Shown here: piece by piece, positions 9,350 to 18,731 of the stretch
Numbering within the stretch: position 1 is the stretch's first letter
How the letters are laid out: every line of letters starts with the position of its first letter
Assembly (NCBI GenBank): GCA_945872795.1
Contig: CAMCAZ010000031.1
Span: 1 to 42,529 of the forward strand
Length of the DNA stretch: 42,529 nucleotides
Source: Chryseobacterium gleum
GTDB lineage: Bacteria; Bacteroidota; Bacteroidia; Flavobacteriales_F; PHOS-HE28
Direction: 5' to 3'
Notes under the pieces: generated by a model
What the model was told of the DNA's origin: nothing
What the model saw: only the letters and a program-made list of their open reading frames with translations
Databases searched by the model: none
Made by a program: the position numbers and the translations under genes

Positions 9350-11488
9350 TTATTTGGTCAGGAGTTCGAAGAGGATCCGGTTCACCCCAGGCACCCGGTA
9401 GCCTCTCAGGTTGTACCACCGTGTAATGCTGAGCATGTAGCGTGCACCAGCTGACATATGCTCAGTGACCTCCGTTGGGAGCAACAGATTCTCCAGTTCG
9501 CGCAATTGGTGGCTGTTGATACGCTTGTCCCTGGCATGCAAAAGCACATGCAGGTAGGTGCGTTGGATGATCCCCCGGATCAAGTGGGGCCTGCCCAACC
9601 CACGCGCATCTTTGTGGAACTTCCGGTGGAAGCGCAGCGCGCTGTCGCAATACCGCTGGAGAGACCCGAACGCATCACCGACCTTTCGCTCTTCCGCGAT
9701 CCGGTAGTGGCAATCCGGTTCACCCGGGAATGCGCGCCAGACAATGGTGGGATGCAGCAAGGCCCGTGTATGCAGCTCCACGTCCTGATGGCGTGAGAAG
9801 TCCTCATCAAAGCCCCCGAGCGATCGCAGAAACACTCGGTCCCAAATGGGCTGCATGGTCTGCCACGGCAGTTCATGCCGCAGGAAATCGTGCAACGGCG
9901 TGGGGGATCCCGGCACCCAACGCTGCCCGTGATCGCCGATGGCGTTACGGAACACCTCCATCGTGAAGACGGCCATGTCCAGACCACTGCCGATCATGAT
10001 GGCAAGGCGTTCGGCAAGACAATGCGGTGCAAGCAGGTCATCGGCATCGAGGAAGATCACATACCGACCCCGTGCCTCCGCGATGCCTACGTTGCGGCAA
10101 TGGTTCGCTCCCCTGTTGACCTTCATGGGCAGCACGCGGATACGCTCGTCCGATGCAGCGAGGGACTGAAGCAATTCCACACTACCATCAGTGGAGCCGT
10201 CGTCAACCACCAACAGCTCCCATCGGTGATCGGACTGCTCCTGCACCGATCGGACCATGTCGCCGATGAACCGACCCTTGTTGTAACTGGGTACGATAAT
10301 GGAGACGAGGGGTCCGGTGACCGGATCATCCGTGCGGTTCCACTCCACATGCCCGGTGCCAAGTTGTGCGAGCATTGCCATGTAGGAAGCCGCGTTGGCT
10401 TCCTTGGTCAAGTGCTGTTGCGCATATGCTCGCAGACGATCCCGTTCCCGTGGAGGTGTTCGAACCAGGCCATCCGGTATGCCAGCGGAGACCACGTTGC
10501 CGAGGTCCTGTCCTTCGACCAATGCACTGAAGTCGCCCACGTCACTGGAGATGATCACAGGAAGTCCCGCCGAGAGATACTCCGCGAACTTGGTGGGACT
10601 GGCCACCCGGTTGGTGACACAGGGGTAGCGCACCAGCAGCCCATGATCACATTCCTCCAACACCGATCGGACCTCATCGTACGGTAGCCAATGCCGGGCC
10701 ACTTGGGCCGGAAATTCACGGAGCAGCTCATCGATGCTCAGGTGTGGATCGCAGAGGAACAGCATCCTCCGCCTCAGGTCCGTGGCGAGCCACGGTCGCA
10801 GGTAGGACACCATCAACTCGATGGACTGCCATCCAACACTGCTGCCCGAGTAGACCAGGACCGTATCCTCCGCACCCCACCCTGAACGCGAGCGAAAGCC
10901 CCCTGCAGCAGGCCGCTCCTCCCGTGAAGGACCCGATCCCATCGTGCACGGGATCACCACATGACGCTCTCCTTTGTACACGAATCGATGCCTCCAATGC
11001 TGCACCAATACATGGCTCACGCTCATTCTGACATCACTCAACTTGACCACCCGGTCCTCCAGCGCCGGCACTTCCCGGATCAGGTGCTCATCCTCCACAA
11101 GACGGAACTCCTCCCACTCCACGCCATAGGCTGCGCGGGCATCGAAGCACACCTTTTTCACCTGGCCCTTTTCACGGAGCTTCAGGGCCAGGTCAGTAGC
11201 GAAAACGCCCCGCGCAATGAAAGCGGTAGGCTTGAGCATCTGGCACAGGATGCGAAGCCAGAGGAAGTTGAGACGCCAATTGCGGGCCATGGGCACCATG
11301 GGAAGCACGATGGCATCGGAAGAGCTGGCCCTGATCGCGTTTCTGTTTTCCCGGAATCCACGTAGCGAGATCAAGGCCACCAAGCGTACCCGATCGGTGC
11401 CAAGCCCATTGAGATGGCGGACCACATCGGTGACCTGGCTCCAGTAAACGCCGGTGGGCTGATCGTTGTATGTGAGGTAGATGATCAC
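9350..11488 (-). CDS. Two-domain glycosyltransferase: GT-B N-terminal half fused to a GT2 domain
   Basis: The 712-residue protein joins two catalytic modules. Residues 1 to about 385 look like a GT-B enzyme (GVYWSQV near the start, LVYSGSSVGWQS, then YPCVTNRVASPTKFAEYLSAG as the donor-side region with a conserved Glu). From about 392, VSIIVPSYNKGRFIGDMV begins a GT2 (GT-A) domain with VVDDGSTDGS and the metal-binding FLDADD. Such fusions can add two successive sugars. Translation starts with GTG at 11486-11488 within a 4-nt GTGA overlap with the 2-epimerase gene upstream, so it is last in a coupled series and ends 33 nt from the convergent plus-strand glycosyltransferase. Sugar specificity is unknown. 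Confidence 0.8.
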   Translation of the reverse strand: MIIYLTYNDQPTGVYWSQVTDVVRHLNGLGTDRVRLVALISLRGFRENRNAIRASSSDAIVLPMVPMARNWRLNFLWLRILCQMLKPTAFIARGVFATDLALKLREKGQVKKVCFDARAAYGVEWEEFRLVEDEHLIREVPALEDRVVKLSDVRMSVSHVLVQHWRHRFVYKGERHVVIPCTMGSGPSREERPAAGGFRSRSGWGAEDTVLVYSGSSVGWQSIELMVSYLRPWLATDLRRRMLFLCDPHLSIDELLREFPAQVARHWLPYDEVRSVLEECDHGLLVRYPCVTNRVASPTKFAEYLSAGLPVIISSDVGDFSALVEGQDLGNVVSAGIPDGLVRTPPRERDRLRAYAQQHLTKEANAASYMAMLAQLGTGHVEWNRTDDPVTGPLVSIIVPSYNKGRFIGDMVRSVQEQSDHRWELLVVDDGSTDGSVELLQSLAASDERIRVLPMKVNRGANHCRNVGIAEARGRYVIFLDADDLLAPHCLAERLAIMIGSGLDMAVFTMEVFRNAIGDHGQRWVPGSPTPLHDFLRHELPWQTMQPIWDRVFLRSLGGFDEDFSRHQDVELHTRALLHPTIVWRAFPGEPDCHYRIAEERKVGDAFGSLQRYCDSALRFHRKFHKDARGLGRPHLIRGIIQRTYLHVLLHARDKRINSHQLRELENLLLPTEVTEHMSAGARYMLSITRWYNLRGYRVPGVNRILFELLTK

Positions 11489-12576
11489 AGTGAACCCATC
11501 AGTGCTTCAAAGACACGCTCCGTGGCATGTCCGTCCCATTTCGCGGGGATACGCCCCTTCTTGAAGGTGCCGTTCGCGATCCGACCCATGGCATCCGCAA
11601 CCTCGGCAAGGTCGAATGAGAGCAACTCATTCGTCCCCTCGGTGATGGTGACCGGGCGCTCCGTATTGCTGCGCAATGTGAGGCAGGGTATCCCACGATA
11701 GGTGGTCTCTTCCTGGATGCCACCGCTATCGGTGATCACGAACGCACTGGTGGAAACAAGGCGCTGGAACGCGAAATAATCCAGGGGGTCGCAGCGGTGA
11801 AATCCGGTGATGGCATCAAGCCCCTCCAACAACCCTGCGGCACCGAGCTTCTGCACCGTGCGCGGGTGCACGGGAAAGACCACCGGGTAGCGGGTGGCAA
11901 CGAATGCGATGAGTTCCACCAGCCGCTGGAGCTGCACTGCATTGTCCACGTTGGAGGGCCGGTGTATGGTCATCAGCACATGTCCGCCAGCGCCGAGCCC
12001 GAGCTCTTCCAATACGGCATCGGTACCGATGCGGTCATCGAACGCCACCAGCGTATCGATCATGGTATTTCCCACCATGTGGATGGCAGCGGGATCGGCA
12101 CCTTCGCGGAGCAGGTTCTCGCGTCCGCTTGGCTCCGTCACCAGGAAATGCCGGGTGATGCGGTCGGTAAGGATGCGGTTGATCTCCTCTGGCATGCCCA
12201 TGTCGCAGCTGCGAAGACCGCTCTCGAGATGCGCGATGGGGACCCCCATCTTATTGGCCGTGAGCGCAGCCGCAAGGGTACTGTTCACATCACCCACCAC
12301 CACGAGCAGGTCCGGAGAGGATGCGCGGATCACCGGTTCCAATGCCAGCATGATGTGCGCCATCTGGCTATTGGGCGTTCCCGGAGGGATGCCCAGCCAA
12401 TGGTCCGGACGCAGCCCGAACTGCTCGAAGAACACGGTGCTCATGCGGTCATCGTAGTGTTGACCCGTATGCACCAGTTCCACCTGGACATCGCCCCGCG
12501 CAGCGGCCACCTGCTTGAAACGGGTGACCTTCATGAAATTGGGGCGGGTGCCCACCACCACAAGGAACTTCTTCAT
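11485..12576 (-). CDS. wecB: UDP-N-acetylglucosamine 2-epimerase (non-hydrolysing type)
   Basis: At 363 residues the length fits WecB. Sequence hallmarks are GTRPNFMK at 8-15, HTGQHYDDRMS, VVGDVNST, HLESGLRSCDMGMPEEINR with the catalytic-site carboxylates, MTIHRPSN, HPRT and DSGGIQEE, all in family order. The enzyme interconverts UDP-GlcNAc and UDP-ManNAc in the cytoplasm. UDP-ManNAc can feed a ManNAc-containing glycan or, if hydrolysed, a nonulosonic acid route; a NeuB-like gene lies 9 kb away in the same locus. No wecC-type dehydrogenase is present in the window. Its ATG overlaps the acetyltransferase stop by ATGA (12573-12576), and its own stop overlaps the next start by GTGA. Confidence 0.9.
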   Translation of the reverse strand: MKKFLVVVGTRPNFMKVTRFKQVAAARGDVQVELVHTGQHYDDRMSTVFFEQFGLRPDHWLGIPPGTPNSQMAHIMLALEPVIRASSPDLLVVVGDVNSTLAAALTANKMGVPIAHLESGLRSCDMGMPEEINRILTDRITRHFLVTEPSGRENLLREGADPAAIHMVGNTMIDTLVAFDDRIGTDAVLEELGLGAGGHVLMTIHRPSNVDNAVQLQRLVELIAFVATRYPVVFPVHPRTVQKLGAAGLLEGLDAITGFHRCDPLDYFAFQRLVSTSAFVITDSGGIQEETTYRGIPCLTLRSNTERPVTITEGTNELLSFDLAEVADAMGRIANGTFKKGRIPAKWDGHATERVFEALMGSL

Positions 12577-13160
12577 GGGCGCACGTTCCTTGTGGCGATG
12601 ATGAATTCGTTGCTCGGCGTGTCGCTCACCTTGCGGGCCGGTGCTCCGGCGATGGTCATGCTGCCCTCTTGAAAGGAGCGGTTGACCACGGCGTTGGCAC
12701 CCACCACGAGGTTGTCACCCAGCACGATGCCTCCGTAGATCTTGGCACCCGGACCGATGTAGCAATTGTCCCCAATACGCGGAACCGGCTCCGGTGGTGG
12801 GCCCGGCCGTGTACCGATGACCACATCCACATGCAATCGGCAGTTGGCTCCCACACGCACATCCGGATGAACGATGATGGTACCCCGGTGGGCGATGGAC
12901 AGCCCCGGTCCAAACGTATTAGGCGGTATCTCGAAGCCGCAGCGTACGCTCTGCCGATGGAACAGGAACGAGGTGAACTTGAACCGGATCACGCGCAATG
13001 GCCCTGCCGATGCCCGGGTGTTCATCAGGTACTCCACCTGTCGCAACAGCCGTTGGAACCTCCAGACCTCGTCATAAAGCAAGGGCCGCGCCGTGGAGCG
13101 CCGGAGGGCGATCCGGTCGGCCTCCAGGTAGGCAGCAAGGTCGGCACGGCTCTGGATCAT
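12573..13160 (-). CDS. Serine O-acetyltransferase-like hexapeptide acetyltransferase
   Basis: This 195-residue protein has a helical N-terminal part (1 to about 75) like serine acetyltransferases, followed by left-handed parallel beta-helix repeats: IAHRGTIIVHPDVRVGANC, VPRIGDNCYIGPGAKIYGG, VLGDNLVVGANAVV, then the capping IAGAPARKV. His in IAHRG is the likely catalytic residue. The family transfers acetyl from acetyl-CoA to a hydroxyl or amino group. In this setting, between a GT2 gene and the UDP-GlcNAc 2-epimerase and overlapping both by 4 nt, a sugar or glycan acetyltransferase is more likely than a cysteine-biosynthesis CysE, which is inference. Confidence 0.8.
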   Translation of the reverse strand: MIQSRADLAAYLEADRIALRRSTARPLLYDEVWRFQRLLRQVEYLMNTRASAGPLRVIRFKFTSFLFHRQSVRCGFEIPPNTFGPGLSIAHRGTIIVHPDVRVGANCRLHVDVVIGTRPGPPPEPVPRIGDNCYIGPGAKIYGGIVLGDNLVVGANAVVNRSFQEGSMTIAGAPARKVSDTPSNEFIIATRNVRP

Positions 13161-14110
13161 GGGATGGGCGCTGTTCTGCGCGAGAAGGAACCCAACCGGG
13201 CGATCCGCTCCGCGCGTTCAAATCCGAACAGGCGATGTACAAGGCAATAACCGCTGGAAAGGCCCGGCGACCGTTGCGGGCGATAACCTTGCGGGAAGAG
13301 GCTCCTGAGCAGGTGCATCGCACGCTCCCGATCGTGCCTGTGGATCACCCGGATCAGCATGAACATCTGCTGCTTCAACCGTGCGATGAGCTGAACGTGA
13401 ACCGCACTGTGCAATGCCTCCAAGTGTTCCTTCACCCGGGCCCGGAGCAGAATGTACCGCTCCATGTTGCCGACCGTGTCACCTGCGGAGATGGACCCGT
13501 GCGGGCGCCTGTTGACGATGGTCCCCAGGGTATCATCCATGACGATGGTGCCGCCATGGATGAACAGCCTGTGGGCAAGCTCATAGTCCTGGCTGCTGGC
13601 CTGATCCTCCTTCCAGCCGCCTGCAGCTTGCAGCGCCTCCCGTTGCCACAGGTTGGCGCTCGTGGTGCCCAGCTGCAAGCCGACCCACGCGGACCATGCG
13701 TCGTCACCAGAAGGCAGCACCTCCTGGGTACGGCCATCGGGCCAGCACTTGCGATAGGCACCTACCACCATGACAGGTCTACCCGAGCGAACGGCCAACG
13801 CAGCCTGTCGCGCCAACTTCCCCGATAACAACCGGTCATCCGCATCCAGGAACTGAACGTATTCGCCGGAAGTCTCAGCAAGGCCCGCATTACGGGCTGC
13901 GTTCGCCCCGCGATTCGGCTGGGATAGCACCCGCAGGTGATGTGGGCGCTCGGCCACCAACTGTTCGAGTATCCGTGGGGTGGCGTCCGTGCTGCCATCA
14001 TCCACGGCCACTACATCGGGCTCGACGCCCTCCTGTGACCATACCGAACGGACCGCATCTTCCACGTACTTCTCGACGTTGTAACAGGGTATTACCACAG
14101 CTATCCTCAT
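13157..14110 (-). CDS. Glycosyltransferase family 2
   Basis: The 317-residue protein opens directly with the GT-A fold: VVIPCYNVEKYVEDAVRSV, VVAVDDGSTD, NRGANAARNAG and the divalent-metal motif FLDADD near residue 99. It is an inverting family 2 enzyme, probably adding one residue to the lipid-linked repeat at the cytoplasmic face. The C-terminal 100 residues are basic and helical, suggesting membrane association. The 122-bp region upstream (14111-14232) holds only a weak one-mismatch promoter box (TATCTTCG on the minus strand, 14150-14157). Its stop overlaps the acetyltransferase ATG by 4 nt. Confidence 0.85.
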   Translation of the reverse strand: MRIAVVIPCYNVEKYVEDAVRSVWSQEGVEPDVVAVDDGSTDATPRILEQLVAERPHHLRVLSQPNRGANAARNAGLAETSGEYVQFLDADDRLLSGKLARQAALAVRSGRPVMVVGAYRKCWPDGRTQEVLPSGDDAWSAWVGLQLGTTSANLWQREALQAAGGWKEDQASSQDYELAHRLFIHGGTIVMDDTLGTIVNRRPHGSISAGDTVGNMERYILLRARVKEHLEALHSAVHVQLIARLKQQMFMLIRVIHRHDRERAMHLLRSLFPQGYRPQRSPGLSSGYCLVHRLFGFERAERIARLGSFSRRTAPIP

Positions 14111-14232
14111 TCCTGCCGGCCTGTGCCGATCGATTCCTGAGCGGCCTTGCGAAGATAGGCCCAGACCGCGAACGGGAGCTGACGGAGCATGCAGGGGCCA
14201 TCACGATCTGCAGTGTTCCAGAAGGGCATGCC

Positions 14233-15234
14233 TCAGCGCAATACCCCGCGCGCCAGCAGCACCCGTGCTGCGTAATAGATGCGGGAAGGGGTCAGCCGGC
14301 CACCCGCGCGGAAATAGGCCCACAGCACGGACATGCCGAGGGCTGGAAGATGATGGTAAAGTTCCTCCCACGCTTTGCGCAAGCGCCGATCGAAGGCCGC
14401 TGCGGGAAAGGCACCGGCCTGTCCGTTCCAGTCGCGCAGGTGCCGGATCCAGTCGCGGAACGCGCCGACGGACGCGGCATCGGGTGGCTCCTTGAAATAC
14501 CGGTTGCCAAATGAATGCACCAGCAGTTCACCGGATAAAAGGGGCCTGTGCCCGAACCGCCCGAGCACCTGCTGATGCAATGCACAATGATCGGCCCATT
14601 TGTCGCGCCGCTGCACTGTGTTCTGTGCGCCTTCGCGGTACAGCACGGTGGCTGTCGGGAGGTTGGCCATGTGCAGCCCACGGTGGACCGCTTCCACCTG
14701 ATAAAGACGGTCCTCGCCGTAATACGGCCATTCCGGCAGGTACCGCAGTCCGGTGCGCTGCAGGGCGGCCCTGCGGATGACCATGGTGGGCTGGAAGATT
14801 CCCACGCTGAACGCCAGTTGGGCGAACACGTCGTCGTGCTCCTCCGGGAACCGCCACTGGACGGACGGGCTGTGCAAAAGTGCCGCTGCCGATCCGCAGA
14901 GGTCCACGTCGGGATGAGCTTCCAAAAAAGCGATCTGGTCAGCGATACGGTTGGGCAGCATGACGTCATCGGCATCCATGCGCACAATGAACTCCCCCCC
15001 AGCCAAGTCCATGGCATGTTGTGCGGCAAGGCCGGGGCCCATGTTGCTGGCCAGCCGCACCACCTTGAGCCGGGGATGCACATACGCGTCAAGCAAGGAG
15101 CCGCTGTCATCGGTACTGGCATCGTCCACCGCGATCACCTCATCCGGCAACCGGGTTTGTGCGAAAATGCTGTCAAGGCATTCCCGCAGGAAGGGCGCCT
15201 TGTCGTGTACCGGTATGATCACTGAGACCTTCAT
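14233..15234 (-). CDS. Glycosyltransferase family 2
   Basis: From ATG 15234 the product is 333 residues: VSVIIPVHDKAPFLRECLDSIF, VIAVDDASTDDS, NMGPGLAAQHA and the metal motif RMDADD near residue 92 define a GT2 catalytic domain. Later WPYYGEDRLYQVEAVHR carries the E-D pair usual for the catalytic base region. The frame is open to 15474, but that leader has no domain signal and would overlap the upstream gene by over 240 nt; the chosen start gives the ATGA overlap (15231-15234) typical of this operon. Acceptor and donor are unknown. Confidence 0.85.
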   Translation of the reverse strand: MKVSVIIPVHDKAPFLRECLDSIFAQTRLPDEVIAVDDASTDDSGSLLDAYVHPRLKVVRLASNMGPGLAAQHAMDLAGGEFIVRMDADDVMLPNRIADQIAFLEAHPDVDLCGSAAALLHSPSVQWRFPEEHDDVFAQLAFSVGIFQPTMVIRRAALQRTGLRYLPEWPYYGEDRLYQVEAVHRGLHMANLPTATVLYREGAQNTVQRRDKWADHCALHQQVLGRFGHRPLLSGELLVHSFGNRYFKEPPDAASVGAFRDWIRHLRDWNGQAGAFPAAAFDRRLRKAWEELYHHLPALGMSVLWAYFRAGGRLTPSRIYYAARVLLARGVLR

Positions 15235-16229
15235 CGGAAGCGATGCCACAGCGCCAACCGCAATCGGTGTGCGAACCACCCCGGAAGCCGCATCGCACGT
15301 TGCAGCTCCTTCCATTGCCGGCGCTGGGTTGCAGGAAGGCGCAGAGCGATATCCCCGGCGGTCCTGAGCAGGTGTCTCATCATGCGGTATTGGTCCCGTG
15401 TGAAGACGCCCCGGTCCCACTTCAACAGGAAATGAACGGTCATTTCCTCCACCAGCTCTCGATGGTGCAGACACACCGGCAACACGCGCACCCCTCCCAT
15501 GGGCTGGTATCCCATGGCGATGGTGCCTGCCAGGTCCGTCGCACTCACCTGCAGACAGGCAGCGTGGAGCAGGGTGGCCGTCTCACGCACGAACAAGGGC
15601 TGCGACAGGCTCGTCTTGCTGTCGGCATGGATGCGGAACACGCCCAGCGGTCGATCGGTGATATGCACCGCATCGGTTCCATGCAGGAACAGCAGCCGCC
15701 ACCAGAGCTCCAGGTCCATCACATAGTGCAGGCCCGCCTCCACGCCCCCCATGGAGCGCAGCGCGCTCATGCGCCAGAACGTCGCTTGCTGATTTACCTG
15801 GGGGGACACATACCAGGCATGCTGGTCACCTGGATCCTCGGTGGGCAGGAGCTCCTCCCCCCCATCGGGCATGCGCCTGATACGGGCTCCCGTGACCACC
15901 TGCACATGCGGATGCTGGGCGAAGATGGCGGCCACATGGCGCAAGGCTCCCGGCAGCAACAGGTCGTCCGAATTGATCCATCCGAACACCTCGCCGGTCG
16001 CATGGGCGAGCCCCTTGTTGAGCGCAGCCGCCTGTCCAGCATCCGGCTCGCTGCACCACCAGGCAAGGCTGTGCGCGTGGCGCGTGATGACTTCAACACT
16101 ACCGTCGGTGCTTCCTCCGTCCACCACGATGTGCTCCACGTCGGGATGGTCCTGGTCCGCAACGGACCGCAAGCAGTCCTCCAGGTACGTGGCCTGCTGG
16201 TAGCTTGGCGTGATGATGGAGATGCGCAT
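15231..16229 (-). CDS. Glycosyltransferase family 2 (WcaA-like)
   Basis: From ATG 16229 the 332-residue product begins ISIITPSYQQATYLEDCLRSV and has HIVVDGGSTDGSVEVI, DAGQAAALNKGLAHATG and WINSDDLLLPGAL. The variant N-S-D-D metal motif and the DAGQ element are typical of the GT2 subgroup found in exopolysaccharide and capsule clusters. MDLELWWRLL supplies the later acidic residues. The start is chosen at the domain boundary; a longer frame to 16292 would run into the upstream gene, whereas 16229 leaves 8 nt after its stop. The 3' end overlaps the next gene by ATGA. Confidence 0.85.
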   Translation of the reverse strand: MRISIITPSYQQATYLEDCLRSVADQDHPDVEHIVVDGGSTDGSVEVITRHAHSLAWWCSEPDAGQAAALNKGLAHATGEVFGWINSDDLLLPGALRHVAAIFAQHPHVQVVTGARIRRMPDGGEELLPTEDPGDQHAWYVSPQVNQQATFWRMSALRSMGGVEAGLHYVMDLELWWRLLFLHGTDAVHITDRPLGVFRIHADSKTSLSQPLFVRETATLLHAACLQVSATDLAGTIAMGYQPMGGVRVLPVCLHHRELVEEMTVHFLLKWDRGVFTRDQYRMMRHLLRTAGDIALRLPATQRRQWKELQRAMRLPGWFAHRLRLALWHRFR

Positions 16230-16237
16230 CGCCAAGT

Positions 16238-17425
16238 TCACTTTACCGTGGATAGGACGGAGCGGTACACCCCAAGGACCTCCTGCGCGCACCGTTCCAC
16301 ACTGAACCGCTCCTGTGCGGTCAAGGAGGCCGCATCACCCAACCTGCGCGCAAGGGCCGCATCCGCAACGAGCTGTATCATACGGTCCGCCAGGTCTGAA
16401 GCGCCACCGGTATAGAGCAGGCCGGTCACATCGTTCTCCACCAGTTCCGGGGTACCACCGGACGCATGGCCGATGACCGGAAGACCACAGGCCATGGCTT
16501 CCACGGTAACGCGGCCCATGGCCTCGTTGCGGGAGCACATCAGCATGGCATGGGAGCGGAAATATAGGGGAAGGACCTCTTCCACGAAGCCGAGGAGTTC
16601 CACCCTGTCGGCAATGCCCGAGCGCGCTATCCGCTCGCGCAGGTCCCGATCACGACCGCCACCAGCAATGACCAGCCTCACATCATACCCACGGTGGATC
16701 AGGATGGTCAGGGCTTCCACAGCCTCCAGCTGACCCTTTGATGGATGCAGGAGGCCCACCATCAGGAACGTGAACGGTTGCGTTGAGGACCACCGGTGAT
16801 GCGCCTGCTCCTGCAATCCCGGATACCGATCACCGCGCAGCACACCATTGGGGATGATGGTGATCCGGTCGTTCGGTCCGGTGTAGCGCTCGATGTCGGC
16901 ACGGACCGCTTCCGATATGGCAATGATCCTGTCCGCACTGCGCAGTGCACGCCGATAGGCATGCCTGCCTGCATCAAGATGGAAGCCAAAATGGCGTTCC
17001 GGCAGTTCACGCACATGCCAGACGAGGGGGAGGCCGGTGGCACCTGCGATCCGGTGCGCAACACTGACCGCAGCGCTGTTGGCATGGAGCAGTTGGATGT
17101 TCCACGCCCGGACCTGGGCAATAAGGCCGGGAACGGCCTTCCGGTTGGCGTGCGCACGTTCCATCGCCAGCCGGGTATTCCGCCAGTGCTGCAGCAACCG
17201 ATGATGCGGACGGCCGCTGTACTGGCGTTCGCTCATCCACGGCTCGAACGGGATCACTGCGGTGGGGATCGCCTGCCGGCGCAGCACCGAGGCAAGTTCA
17301 CCCTCCCGTGGAAGCAGCACGTGGGGCTGCACACCACCTCGATCACGCACTTCCAGCACGAGTTCGAGCAGGCTGCGGTTGGCGCCATAAAGCTCGCTGT
17401 AATGCGTAATGAACAGGACGCGCAT
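16238..17425 (-). CDS. Glycosyltransferase family 4
   Basis: The 395-residue protein has the GT-B layout: VLFITHYSELYGANRSLLELV at the N-terminus with the acceptor-side Gly/Asn loop, LLHANSAAVS, VWHVRELPE, IIPNGV at the domain hinge, then FLMVGLLHPSKGQLEAV, VIAGGGRDRD, and the retaining E-x7-E region SRNEAMGRVTVEAMACGLPVI. It should act at the cytoplasmic membrane on the growing glycan. It has its own well-formed promoter (17436-17465) only 10 nt upstream of the ATG, so it may head the run of genes down to about 14233. The nearest upstream gene ends at 17551, leaving 125 nt. Confidence 0.88.
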   Translation of the reverse strand: MRVLFITHYSELYGANRSLLELVLEVRDRGGVQPHVLLPREGELASVLRRQAIPTAVIPFEPWMSERQYSGRPHHRLLQHWRNTRLAMERAHANRKAVPGLIAQVRAWNIQLLHANSAAVSVAHRIAGATGLPLVWHVRELPERHFGFHLDAGRHAYRRALRSADRIIAISEAVRADIERYTGPNDRITIIPNGVLRGDRYPGLQEQAHHRWSSTQPFTFLMVGLLHPSKGQLEAVEALTILIHRGYDVRLVIAGGGRDRDLRERIARSGIADRVELLGFVEEVLPLYFRSHAMLMCSRNEAMGRVTVEAMACGLPVIGHASGGTPELVENDVTGLLYTGGASDLADRMIQLVADAALARRLGDAASLTAQERFSVERCAQEVLGVYRSVLSTVK

Positions 17426-17435
17426 ATGCTCCCGT

Positions 17436-17465
17436 CAAATGTAGTCCGCAAGCGCCATGGATCAA
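17436..17465 (-). promoter_or_regulatory. Internal Bacteroidota promoter of the glycosyltransferase sub-operon
   Basis: On the minus strand TTG (17465-17463), a 19-nt spacer and TACATTTG (17443-17436) match the TTG / TAnnTTTG pattern fully. The -7 box ends 10 nt before ATG 17425, giving a very short leader. Confidence 0.6.
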
Positions 17466-17550
17466 GCGGCCTTTGCTCCCGGTAGCGCATGTCAAGGCAG
17501 CAAAACATGTCCATTTGTCCAGACATAGACCAGTACTCTTTGCGGATGGC

Positions 17551-18726
17551 TCACTCGGCAGCTTGCCGACCCTGGACCGCAGCTTCCATAAGCACCTTCT
17601 GGAGACGGGAGAGCGTATCCTTCAATTGAAGGCGTGCTGTGATGGCCACCCTTCCCGCCGCTCCCATTAGGCCGGCCCGTTCGGGATCATCCAATAGGTG
17701 AATGACACCCTCGGCCAACAGGTCTACATCATGCTCCGGCGCCAGCCACCCAGTAACACCGTGCTGAACCACCTCCGGAATACCGGCATGTCTTGTCGCC
17801 ACCACGGGAAGCCCACTTGCCATGGCTTCCAATACCACCACGGGAGTGCCTTCCTGATCCCCGTCCGGCGCCAAGGCACTGGCTTGTAGCAGCAGCCTCG
17901 ACCGGCTCATCAGTTGCGCCACCTGTTCATGCGTGCAAACGCCGGCGAAGTTCACGGCATCCTTCAGCCCGGAAGCTGCCACGATCGCTTCCAAGGCAGC
18001 CCGGTCAGGGCCATCGCCTACAAGCGTTAACCGGGCCTCCGGGCGCAATGCATGGACTATCCGGAAAGCGTTCACCACATCCGCCATGCACTTCTTGGGC
18101 ACGAATCGCCCAACAGCCAGTAGATGAGGTCCATTTGAAGCAGGATCTACAGCTGCAAACCGCCGAAGGTCCACGCCACATGGGATGACATCTATCCTCG
18201 CCGACCCTGCACCAAGGGATACGAGGTGGTCCCGCATATGCGCACTGGGGGTGACCATGCGGGTTGCGGTGTGGAAGAACGATCGATAGTGGTCATGCTC
18301 AGCAAGGACCGCATGCTTGAATGCATCGAATCCGTGGAAATGGGCGACGAGCGGAATACCCGCAGCCCGGCAGATGGGTGCCATCCGGTCCGCTGTGGTG
18401 CCATACTCAGCGAGCACTACGTGGATGTTCCTTTCCACCAACGTACGTGCGATGCGATGGGCAAGCAGGTCGTTCAGTCCGCCACCGCGCATCAACGCCT
18501 CGAGCCGGTCGCAGAAGCGCCCCCTTGTTCCGTTGCGAAGAAATGGACCTTCCCCATGGACGAATAGCGGCAGGGTGCTCCCATGCAGCAGGAGCTCAAC
18601 TCGCCGTAGCCCACGGATGTGGGCGGCCACAAATGTCTCGCTATACAGGTCCACGAACGGGGTGGCTACCGCGATGCGCAATGCACCGCTTTCAGCAACA
18701 TCGCCCGCGGCTCCCGGCAGCGCCAT
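17551..18726 (-). CDS. Glycosyltransferase family 4
   Basis: The 391-residue product (ATG 18726; 399 residues if the ATG at 18750 is used, which overlaps the upstream gene by 19 nt) begins its domain at LRIAVATPFVDLYSETFV. The N-terminal half has HFHGFDAF and MVTPSAHMRDHL; the C-terminal half has VIPCGVDLRRF, LLAVGRFVPKKCMADVV, LTLVGDGPDR and the donor-site stretch DGDQEGTPVVVLEAMASGLPVV. It is a retaining GT4 of the type common in exopolysaccharide clusters. The sequence DQEGTPVVVLEA gives the E-x7-E pair. Coupling to the upstream methyltransferase gene is likely whichever start is used. Confidence 0.85.
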   Translation of the reverse strand: MALPGAAGDVAESGALRIAVATPFVDLYSETFVAAHIRGLRRVELLLHGSTLPLFVHGEGPFLRNGTRGRFCDRLEALMRGGGLNDLLAHRIARTLVERNIHVVLAEYGTTADRMAPICRAAGIPLVAHFHGFDAFKHAVLAEHDHYRSFFHTATRMVTPSAHMRDHLVSLGAGSARIDVIPCGVDLRRFAAVDPASNGPHLLAVGRFVPKKCMADVVNAFRIVHALRPEARLTLVGDGPDRAALEAIVAASGLKDAVNFAGVCTHEQVAQLMSRSRLLLQASALAPDGDQEGTPVVVLEAMASGLPVVATRHAGIPEVVQHGVTGWLAPEHDVDLLAEGVIHLLDDPERAGLMGAAGRVAITARLQLKDTLSRLQKVLMEAAVQGRQAAE

Positions 18727-18731
18727 GGCGA

